Positions 1-8,066 of a DNA stretch of 10,681 nucleotides are shown here, piece by piece. The DNA comes from Bog-473 sp035534235. Lineage in GTDB: Bacteria; Actinomycetota; Acidimicrobiia; Acidimicrobiales; RAAP-2. The stretch spans positions 1 to 10,681 of the forward strand of contig DATLSH010000034.1 of assembly GCA_035534235.1 (NCBI GenBank), in the 5' to 3' direction. Under the pieces are notes generated by a model. It ran no database searches. It was not told where the DNA came from and saw only the letters and a list, made by a program, of their open reading frames with translations. Position 1 is the stretch's first letter. The number at the start of each line of letters is the position of its first letter. The translations under genes were made by a program, and so were the position numbers.

Positions 1-1256
1 ACCTCGGCCGGGTAGATGTTCTCCGCCGCCGACTTGACGATCCGGGTCAGCGGGGCCACGAAGGTGATCGAGCCGTCCTCCTCCCGCTTACCCAGATCGC
101 TGGTGTGCCACCAGCCGCCGCGGGTGCGTTCGGCGTTGAGCTCCGCCCGGTCGTGGTAGCCGCTGGTGAGGACCCGGCCCCGGGCCACGATTTCGCCGGT
201 CTCGCCGTCGGGCACGTCGTTCCCGGCGGGGTCGACGATACGCACCTGGACCCAGGGCGAGGGCCGGCCGCTGGTGCCCGCGCTGGCGATGCCCAGCGCG
301 TTGAAGGTCAGCATGCCGGTGGCCTCGGTCTGGCCGTAGCCGGCGGGGTGGACGCCCCACGGGCTGTCGTCGACCCGGATCATCGCGTTCCATGCCGCAT
401 TGCCACCGAAGGTGCGCAGGGAGGAGAGGTCGTAGCGGCCGTCCTTGTTGACCTCCATGATTTCGGAGGCCGTCGGGCCCATGACGAAGCCGTAGTTGCA
501 ACGCTCGCCCTCCACCAGGCGGCACAGCTCCTCGGCGTCGACCCGCCGCGTCATGACGTTGTTCCCACCCAGGACGAAGGTGGCGAAGGTGGTCATGAGC
601 GTGGCCATGTGGAACATGGGCCCCGAGTTCAGGTACACCGTGTCCTCGGTGATGCGCTGCACCATGGACACCATCAACGCCTGGGAGAGCACGGCGTCGT
701 GCGAGAGCTGGGCCCCGTTGGGCGTGCCCCCGAAGGCGCCGGTGTAGAGCTGGATCACCGGGGACGCCGGGTCGACGGCCAGGGCCGGGTCGTCCACGGA
801 GGCGCTGCGCAGGAAGCCCTCGTAGCTGCCTTCGGCGCCCGCATCGGCGTCGTGGCGGAGCCACAGCGCGGCACCGTCCCACTGACCTCGGGCCGCGGCC
901 GTGACCTGACCGATCTCCTCCTCCTGCCAGATCACCACCTTGGGGCGCACGTCGCCCAGCAGGGTGAGAAGCTCGTCCGCGCTCTGGCGCCAGTTGGCAG
1001 GTACGAAGACGGCGCCCACCTTGGCGCACCCGAGCAGACCCTCCAACACGCGGTGGCAGTTCTGCCCGAGCCACAGGACGAGGTCGCCCGCGCCGACTCC
1101 GGTGGCGATCAGGGCGTTGGCCAACCGATTGGTCCGGGCATCGAACTCGGGGTAGGTGGCCCGGTGATCGCCGCACACGGTGGCGGTCTGGCGCGGACGG
1201 CTGCGCCGGTGCTCGCGCAGGACGTCGCCCAGGGTCAGGTCATGGAGTGGGTCCAC
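1..1256 (-). CDS. AMP-forming acyl-CoA ligase (FadD-type), C-terminus beyond the left edge
   Basis: ANL-superfamily enzyme expected to activate a fatty or other carboxylic acid to its CoA thioester through an acyl-AMP, in the cytosol. 418 residues are visible, starting at a GTG (1254-1256) with an AAGGAG ribosome site 6 bases upstream (1263-1268). Family motifs seen: GYGQTEATG (residues 306-314, the A5 motif), TSDLG at the A7 position, and SAAENIYPAE (409-418, the A8 hinge) at the very edge of the window; the C-terminal lid with the catalytic lysine is cut off. The A3 ATP loop is unusual: YTGAFGGTPNG (171-181) replaces the usual YTSGTTGxPKG, with Asn180 where the lysine normally sits. A similar variant is, from memory, found in some actinobacterial FadD proteins. 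It lies 32 bases downstream of another ligase on the same strand, so the two are probably co-transcribed. Substrate unknown. Confidence 0.93.
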   Translation of the reverse strand, partial: MDPLHDLTLGDVLREHRRSRPRQTATVCGDHRATYPEFDARTNRLANALIATGVGAGDLVLWLGQNCHRVLEGLLGCAKVGAVFVPANWRQSADELLTLLGDVRPKVVIWQEEEIGQVTAAARGQWDGAALWLRHDADAGAEGSYEGFLRSASVDDPALAVDPASPVIQLYTGAFGGTPNGAQLSHDAVLSQALMVSMVQRITEDTVYLNSGPMFHMATLMTTFATFVLGGNNVMTRRVDAEELCRLVEGERCNYGFVMGPTASEIMEVNKDGRYDLSSLRTFGGNAAWNAMIRVDDSPWGVHPAGYGQTEATGMLTFNALGIASAGTSGRPSPWVQVRIVDPAGNDVPDGETGEIVARGRVLTSGYHDRAELNAERTRGGWWHTSDLGKREEDGSITFVAPLTRIVKSAAENIYPAE

Positions 1257-1288
1257 CGTGTGCTCCTTGTGATGTGTGGGGGGAATGG

Positions 1289-2824
1289 TCAGTTTGCCGC
1301 AGCCAGGCGGGCCCGCAGCTCGGGCTTGATCACCTTGCCGGTGGCGTTGCGGGGCAGCTCGTCGACGAAGAGGTACTGGCGGGGCACCTTGTAGTCCGCC
1401 AATTGCTCGAGCGCGAAGGTGCGCAGGGTGTCCCCGTCGACGTCGGCCCCCGGGTGCCGGACCACGAAGGCCACCACGTCCTCACCCAGCACCGGGTGCG
1501 GTGCGCCGACCACGGCCACCTCGGCCACCGCCTCGTGCTGGACCAGCACGTGCTCGACGTCGGTGGCATGCACGTTGTTGCCCCCCCGGATGATCACGTC
1601 CTTGCTGCGCCCGACGATGTAGAGGTAGCCATCCCGGTCCAGCTTGCCGAGGTCACCGGTGACCAGCCAGCCGTCCTTCCAGGTCTCCGCCGTGGCCTCG
1701 GGGTCACCGAAGTACTCCCGCTGCTTGCCGGGCATCTGCATGCGCACCTCGCCCACCACGTCGGCCGGCACCGGATTGCCTTCCTCATCCACTATGGCGA
1801 CGATGGCCGGCGGGGCGATCTGCCCCACGGATCCGGGACGCTTGACGGCCTCGCCCTGGGGCATGATGCAGTAGGCCGAGCCGGCCTCGGTCATCCCGTA
1901 GTTGTTGGACACCATGGCGTCGGGCATCTTCTCCTGCAACCGCTCCACCACGTAGGGGGCCAGCGGGGCGCTGCCGATGGAGCACATGCCGATGGAGGTG
2001 AGATCCACCTCGTTGAAGCGGGGATGGTCGAGCAGGAGATGGGCCATGGCCGGCACCAGGAACGCGGCGGTCGGATGCTCGGCCTCCACCACCTCGAGCC
2101 ACCGGGTGGCGTCGAACTTCGGCAGGTACAGCACGCGCAGGCCCAGCTTCATCGGCGTGTAGACCAGGGCGATGCCGGCGAAGGTGAACAGGGGGCTGGC
2201 GTGCAGCCAACCCTCGCCGCTCCACGAGGGTGCGATGTCGCCGATCATGGAGGCATTGGAGTGCCGCACCGCGACACCTTTCGGCCGCCCGGTGGTGCCC
2301 GACGTGTAGAGGATGTCGGCCAGGTCGTTCTCATCATGGGGCACCGAGAGGGCACCCCGCTCGCCGGCGGTGACGTCGTCCCAGCCCACCATCCGCAGCC
2401 CGCGGCCGGCGGCGCTGGGCGCCGTCCCCGAGGCCCCGGCGTCGACGACCATGCGCACGCCGTCGCCGGCCACCTTGACGTCCTGGTCGACCAGATCACC
2501 GGCGGCCACGACCACGCTGGCGCCCGAGTGGGCCAGCACGTGACCCACCTCGGCCGGGGCCAGGCGGGGATTCATCGGCACGGCCACCCCACCGGCCCGG
2601 TGCGCGGCGGCGTAGGTGACCAGCCAGCGCAGGGCGTTCTCCGGGGGCAGGTGGATGCCCACCCTCCCACCAGGCGGGAGACCGCCCGCCAGCAGGGCGC
2701 GGGCCATGGCGTTGGCTGCCCCGTCCCATTCGGCGAAGGTCATGGATCCGACATCGATCACCGTGAAGGCCGTCTTGTCAGGGAACTCCTCGGCCATTCG
2801 GCGCAGATGCTCATCCATCAACAT
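1289..2824 (-). CDS. AMP-forming acyl-CoA ligase (FadD/acyl-CoA synthetase family)
   Basis: Complete 511-residue ANL-superfamily ligase, a normal length for the family, expected to form an acyl-CoA from a free acid, ATP and CoA. Motifs in order: P-loop YTSGTTGRPKG (173-183), A5 motif NNYGMTEAG (307-315), TGDLG (389-393) with the ribose-binding Asp391, hinge region GRSKDVIIRGGNNVH (405-419), and catalytic Lys497 in PRNATGK near the C-terminus. The hinge has GGNNV where most relatives have GGENI. The substrate cannot be read from sequence; the divergence from medium/long-chain FadD leaves aromatic, branched or steroid-like acids possible. The start is the ATG at 2822-2824; an ATG two codons later is an alternative, and neither has a strong ribosome site. 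It heads a probable two-gene operon with the ligase downstream and is preceded by a palindromic operator and a TTGACC-N17-CATGCT promoter candidate. Confidence 0.95.
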   Translation of the reverse strand: MLMDEHLRRMAEEFPDKTAFTVIDVGSMTFAEWDGAANAMARALLAGGLPPGGRVGIHLPPENALRWLVTYAAAHRAGGVAVPMNPRLAPAEVGHVLAHSGASVVVAAGDLVDQDVKVAGDGVRMVVDAGASGTAPSAAGRGLRMVGWDDVTAGERGALSVPHDENDLADILYTSGTTGRPKGVAVRHSNASMIGDIAPSWSGEGWLHASPLFTFAGIALVYTPMKLGLRVLYLPKFDATRWLEVVEAEHPTAAFLVPAMAHLLLDHPRFNEVDLTSIGMCSIGSAPLAPYVVERLQEKMPDAMVSNNYGMTEAGSAYCIMPQGEAVKRPGSVGQIAPPAIVAIVDEEGNPVPADVVGEVRMQMPGKQREYFGDPEATAETWKDGWLVTGDLGKLDRDGYLYIVGRSKDVIIRGGNNVHATDVEHVLVQHEAVAEVAVVGAPHPVLGEDVVAFVVRHPGADVDGDTLRTFALEQLADYKVPRQYLFVDELPRNATGKVIKPELRARLAAAN

Positions 2825-2859
2825 GTCTTCGAGCCCCCAGTGATGCGTCGTTCCTCAGA

Positions 2860-2879
2860 AGTTGACGCCGGCGTCAGGT
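2860..2879. promoter_or_regulatory. Putative operator, copy 1 (divergent ligase / DUF35 region)
   Basis: The core TGACGCCGGCGTCA (2863-2876) is a perfect 14-bp palindrome inside the divergent intergenic region. With flanks it fits ACCTGA-N8-TCAGGT (here AGTTGA-N8-TCAGGT), shared with 8000-8019 and 10367-10386. It ends 36 bases before the ligase start and lies 109 bases before the DUF35 start. It would sit at or just after the predicted ligase transcription start, a position typical of repressor sites. The cognate regulator is unknown; a TetR- or GntR-type dimer is a guess from the symmetry. Confidence 0.6.
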
Positions 2880-2886
2880 TCGTTGC

Positions 2887-2915
2887 AGCATGGCCGATGC
2901 GCCCCCGGGGGTCAA
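2887..2915 (-). promoter_or_regulatory. Candidate sigma-70-like promoter for the ligase operon
   Basis: On the minus strand, TTGACC (2910-2915) is separated by exactly 17 bases from CATGCT (2887-2892). The -35 is good and the -10 is weak (3 of 6). A start around 2880 would put the palindrome at 2860-2879 immediately downstream. Sequence match only. Confidence 0.3.
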
Positions 2916-2988
2916 TCCCGGAGGTGCGCACAGTGCAATTCCCCCTACAGCGAAGGTTGAAGGGGCGTGACCATAAGGACAGGCGCAG

Positions 2989-3396
2989 ATGAGCACGGTC
3001 CGATTCGACCTCCCGACGCCCGAGGGAGACACCATTGAGTTCTGGGATGCGGCGAAGGAGGAGCGCCTGCTCATCAAGCACTGCCTGGACTGCGACGCCT
3101 ATTCCTACTACCCCCGTCCGTTCTGTCCCGCCTGCTGGAGCGAGCGCGTCGAGTGGTTTGAGGCCAGCGGGAACGGCACCCTCTATACCTGGTCAGTGAT
3201 CTACAACAACGACATGCCACCCTTCAAGGAGCGGGTGCCCTACGTGGCCGCCATCGTCGACCTGGCCGAAGGCCCGCGCATGATGACCAACGTGGTGGAA
3301 TGCCCGTTCGAAGAGTTGGCGGTCGGCATGGCGCTGAGGGTGAAGTTCCAACCCATTTCAGACGAGTTCACGATCCCCGTATTCGTGCGGGCTTGA
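2989..3396 (+). CDS. DUF35 protein: zinc ribbon plus OB-fold, thiolase partner
   Basis: 135-residue protein of the DUF35 family, which bind a thiolase-fold enzyme and are thought to help dock acyl-CoA; known examples are the archaeal HMG-CoA synthase/thiolase complex and the ChsH2- and Ltp2-associated domains of steroid side-chain degradation. Visible features: an N-terminal helix around FWDAAKEERLLIKHC, a rubredoxin-like zinc ribbon with Cys32-x2-Cys35 and Cys46-x2-Cys49, then a beta-rich OB-fold segment (about residues 55-135) including LYTWSVI. Length is normal and all four cysteines are present. An AAGGA motif lies about ten bases before the ATG. The thiolase gene follows after 13 bases on the same strand, the usual arrangement, so the two products probably form a complex. 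Confidence 0.9.
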   Translation: MSTVRFDLPTPEGDTIEFWDAAKEERLLIKHCLDCDAYSYYPRPFCPACWSERVEWFEASGNGTLYTWSVIYNNDMPPFKERVPYVAAIVDLAEGPRMMTNVVECPFEELAVGMALRVKFQPISDEFTIPVFVRA

Positions 3397-3409
3397 GGAG
3401 GAGGTACCC

Positions 3410-4585
3410 GTGAGTGACGCAGTCATAGTCGCCGCCATCCGCACCCCCATCGGGCGCTCCGGGCGGAGCCTCGCCCCGCTCAGCCTCCACGACATCGGGG
3501 CTCAGACCGTGGCCGGTGTTATCGCCGCCTCGGGCATTGACGTCAACGTGATCGACGACCTGATCATCGGTGAGGTCCTGCAGGGCGGGGGATGCACGGC
3601 CCGTTACATCGCCAACGAGCTCGGTCTCCCCCCCGACACGCCCGGCGGGACGGTGCAGCGCCAGTGCGCCACCGGGATGATGGCCGTGCAGGAAGCAGCC
3701 GCCAACATCCGCTCGGGCATGGCGCAGGTGGTGGTGGCCGGAGGGATCGAGTCGATGACCCGCTCTCCCCTGCTCTTCTCCAAGTCGCCGCACCCTTTCG
3801 GCGGTGTGCAGCAATTCCTCCCGCCCAGCCACCCGAACACTCCGGACGCACCCAACATGAACATGTTGATCACCGTCGGCGAGAACACGGCAAACGAGTG
3901 CGGCATCACCCGCGAGGAATCCGACCACTGGTCGTACCACTCGAACCTCAGGGCCGTGGCCGCCACCGACGACGGGCGCTTCGCCGCCGAGATCCTGCCG
4001 CTCAATGTCCCGGTGGGGAGGGGCGAGACCACCGTCGTCAGCGTCGACGAGCACCCCCGGCGAGACACCACCCTCGAAAAGCTGGCCGCCCTGCCCTCGC
4101 TCACCGGTCCGGAGGGCACCATCACGGCCGGGAACTCCTCGGGCATCGCCGACGGCGGTGCTGCGCTGGTTGTCGTCGACCGCTCGTACGCCGACGCCCA
4201 CGGCATGGAGGCCCTGGCCACCGTCCGCTCTTGGAACTCGTGCGGCATTGAGCCGGCCCGCACCGGGCTGGCACCTTCGGTCTGCGTGCCCCGCGCGCTC
4301 AGCCTGGCCGGACTGAGTGAGTCCGACGTCGACCTGGTGGAGATCAACGAGGCCTTCGCCTCCATGTCGGTGGCTTGCGCCCGCAAGTTGGGCTTCCCCC
4401 ACGACATCGTCAACGTGAACGGTGGTGCCGTGGGCATGGGCCACCCGGTGGCAGCATCGGGGGCCCGCATCCTGGTCACCCTCATTCACGAGCTGCGCCG
4501 TCGCGGTGGCGGCATCGGGGTGGGCACGCTCTGTGCCGGTGGCGGCATGGGCTCGGCCACCGTGTTGGAGGTTCACGCGCCTTAA
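3410..4585 (+). CDS. Thiolase (acetyl-CoA acyltransferase family)
   Basis: 391-residue thiolase, the usual length, expected to cleave 3-ketoacyl-CoA with CoA to acetyl-CoA plus a shortened acyl-CoA, or run the reverse condensation. The full catalytic set is visible: nucleophile Cys86 in QRQCATGM, NEAF (313-316), His345 in GMGHPVAASG, and Cys375 in CAGGGMG. It is thus a canonical degradative or biosynthetic thiolase, not the SCP-x/Ltp2-like type that has lost catalytic residues. It starts at GTG with a very strong GGAGGAGG ribosome site just after the stop of the DUF35 gene, so translation is likely coupled. Chain-length or substrate preference cannot be told from sequence. Fits the terminal step of beta-oxidation alongside the ligases and acyl-CoA dehydrogenase nearby. 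Confidence 0.95.
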   Translation: MSDAVIVAAIRTPIGRSGRSLAPLSLHDIGAQTVAGVIAASGIDVNVIDDLIIGEVLQGGGCTARYIANELGLPPDTPGGTVQRQCATGMMAVQEAAANIRSGMAQVVVAGGIESMTRSPLLFSKSPHPFGGVQQFLPPSHPNTPDAPNMNMLITVGENTANECGITREESDHWSYHSNLRAVAATDDGRFAAEILPLNVPVGRGETTVVSVDEHPRRDTTLEKLAALPSLTGPEGTITAGNSSGIADGGAALVVVDRSYADAHGMEALATVRSWNSCGIEPARTGLAPSVCVPRALSLAGLSESDVDLVEINEAFASMSVACARKLGFPHDIVNVNGGAVGMGHPVAASGARILVTLIHELRRRGGGIGVGTLCAGGGMGSATVLEVHAP

Positions 4586-4755
4586 GTTCCACCGAGTAGC
4601 ACACGGAGAATCGGTGTCCGTGAGCTACAGCATCATGGCAGCCGCTCCCCGGCCCGGGTGGCCACGGGAGAATCCATTGAGGTGACCGTCCGCGGGCGAA
4701 CACCTTTGGCTGGACGAACTCGTGACAGGGCTGATCGCCATCGGCTCCCCGCCCT
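4586..4755. other. Intergenic gap between convergent thiolase and acs genes
   Basis: No gene is supported here. A transcript end is expected from both sides. The only hairpin I see is CACGGA (4602-4607) pairing with TCCGTG (4617-4622) around a 9-base loop, with a competing ACCGA/TCGGT pairing (4591-4595 with 4611-4615). Neither is followed by a T-run, so an intrinsic terminator is not well supported. Confidence 0.4.
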
Positions 4756-6732
<1,977 letters not shown>

Positions 6733-6817
6733 CGGAATCTCCTCTCGTCACGTCCGGACTCCTCATCTGTGACCGCCTGCGGCGCGTGCGGAGGAGCATG
6801 CCGCCATTCTGCCCTGC

Positions 6818-7945
6818 TCAGGAGATCTTGACTCCCAGGAACTCGGCCACGGCCGGCGCGTGCTCGGCCGCCCCCCCGAAAAGCACGCCCGTGGTCTTGG
6901 CCCGCTTGATGAAAAGGTGACCGTCGTGCTCCCAGGTGTAGCCGATGCCACCGAAGGACTGGAACGATTCCTGGCACACCAGGCGTTGGCAGTCGTCGCT
7001 GGCCGCTTTGGCCATGGCGGTCGCGGTGGGCCGGGAAGGGACGTCCTCGTCAATGGCGGCGACGGCGAAGTAGCAGAGGGACCGGGCCCGCTCAAGGGAG
7101 ACGAACATGTCCGTCATCTTGTGCTTGACCGCCTGGAAGGATCCGATGGGCACCGAGAATTGCCGGCGGTCCTTGACGTAGGCCAACACCAATTGGAAGA
7201 GCGCCTCGGCTGTACCGACAGTCTCAAGCGCCATGGCCACGGTGGCTTCCTGCAGGGCCCGGGCCAGTCCGAGGGCCGAGGCCTCGCTCCCGGGCCGACC
7301 CAGGGCGCGCTCAGCGGCCACCGGCACATCGACCATGGTGAGGGTGGCGAGGGGGCGGGTGGCGTCCAGTGAGTGAACCGCGTGCATCCCGATTGCGCTC
7401 ATCGGGACCACGAAGGCACCCAGCCCTTCGTCGACGCGGGCGACCACGACCACCTCATCGGTGTCCGGGCCGGCCAGGACCCCGTGCTTGGTCCCGCTCA
7501 GGGACCAGCCACTGCCGGTGCGCTCGGCCCGCATCGACACATCGTCCAGTCCCCAGCGGCGGGGGTGGTCGGTCAGGGCCAAAGTCCCGGTGATGGCACC
7601 GGTGGCCACCAGGGAGAGGAATTTCCGGCGCTGCTCGGCCGTCCCGACCTCGCGCACCACCGGGACGAACTGCGTGGCCGTGGCCAGCAGTGGACCGGGG
7701 GCGATGACCCGCCCCAACTCCTCGGCCAGCACGGCGGTCTCCACGAAGGAGAGCCCGAGGCCGCCGTCCTCCACCGGGATGGCCAACGCCGGCCAGTCGA
7801 GCGCGACCATGGAGCTCCACAGCTTTTCGGCAGGCTCACCTGTCTCCACCACAGCCCGGACCACCTGAAGGGGGCATTCCTTTTGGAGGAACGAACGGAT
7901 GGAGTCCCTGAGCTCCTCCTGTTCGCTGGTGAACTCCAGGTCCAC
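6818..7945 (-). CDS. Acyl-CoA dehydrogenase family protein (FadE-type)
   Basis: 375-residue flavoprotein of the acyl-CoA dehydrogenase family, expected to introduce the alpha,beta double bond in beta-oxidation. Seen: helical N-terminal domain (about 1-115), middle beta-domain (about 116-215), C-terminal helical domain with the FAD-contact segment DRRQF (259-263) followed by SFQAVKHKMTDM, and FGGIGYTWEHD (331-341). The C-terminal region reads LFGGA (355-359) where classic enzymes have the IYEGT motif with the catalytic glutamate, so the usual base is absent. Actinobacterial steroid-degrading enzymes of this type work as mixed alpha2beta2 complexes in which one subunit lacks key residues. I start it at GTG 7943-7945, because VDLEFTSEQEEL is the normal N-terminus and an AAGG-containing purine stretch precedes it. 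A repeat-type operator and a TACACT box lie 50-75 bases upstream. Confidence 0.92.
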   Translation of the reverse strand: MDLEFTSEQEELRDSIRSFLQKECPLQVVRAVVETGEPAEKLWSSMVALDWPALAIPVEDGGLGLSFVETAVLAEELGRVIAPGPLLATATQFVPVVREVGTAEQRRKFLSLVATGAITGTLALTDHPRRWGLDDVSMRAERTGSGWSLSGTKHGVLAGPDTDEVVVVARVDEGLGAFVVPMSAIGMHAVHSLDATRPLATLTMVDVPVAAERALGRPGSEASALGLARALQEATVAMALETVGTAEALFQLVLAYVKDRRQFSVPIGSFQAVKHKMTDMFVSLERARSLCYFAVAAIDEDVPSRPTATAMAKAASDDCQRLVCQESFQSFGGIGYTWEHDGHLFIKRAKTTGVLFGGAAEHAPAVAEFLGVKIS

Positions 7946-7994
7946 TGCCCTGCCTTTCCGAGGTCCGCCCCCTTGCCGGGCGAGGTCGGGGGCG

Positions 7995-8000
7995 AGTGTA
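7995..8000 (-). promoter_or_regulatory. Candidate -10 box TACACT for the acyl-CoA dehydrogenase
   Basis: TACACT on the minus strand, 50 bases before the GTG start, predicts a transcript start near 7988 and a leader of about 43 bases. The operator copy (8000-8019) occupies the stretch between this -10 and the expected -35 position, where no good -35 is seen. The same hexamer precedes the tRNA gene at 10442. Confidence 0.35.
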
Positions 8001-8019
8001 CCTGACCCTCGTATCAGGT
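8000..8019. promoter_or_regulatory. Putative operator, copy 2 (acyl-CoA dehydrogenase promoter)
   Basis: ACCTGA (8000-8005), 8 bases, TCAGGT (8014-8019): a perfect 6-bp inverted repeat matching the consensus of the other two copies in both arms and spacing. It lies 55 bases upstream of the dehydrogenase start and overlaps the likely promoter spacer, so a bound protein would block polymerase. Confidence 0.6.
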
Positions 8020-8066
8020 CCCGTGGTGCCGATGGAGGGATGGGGGTCCCGATGGGCGGGGTGGTC

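Larger units (their letters stand above)
7946..8066. other. Intergenic control region between the sulfatase and the acyl-CoA dehydrogenase
   Basis: 121 bases between two minus-strand genes. It holds the operator copy and -10 candidate described separately, and no convincing terminator for the sulfatase (only a 4-bp GGGA/TCCC hairpin). The presence of a control site argues that the dehydrogenase has its own transcript start. Confidence 0.5.

Noticed and set aside
1247..2992. A 581-codon plus-strand open frame opposite the complete ligase
   Set aside because: Antisense shadow of a fully motif-supported ligase; the histidine/glycine-rich text has no family signature.
3368..4576. A 402-codon minus-strand frame opposite the thiolase
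   Set aside because: The thiolase on the plus strand has all catalytic motifs and a strong ribosome site; the antisense text is compositional.
4602..4622. Hairpin CACGGA/TCCGTG as a terminator between convergent genes
   Set aside because: The stem is only 6 bp, the loop is 9 bases and there is no T-run, so it is recorded only as a weak possibility.
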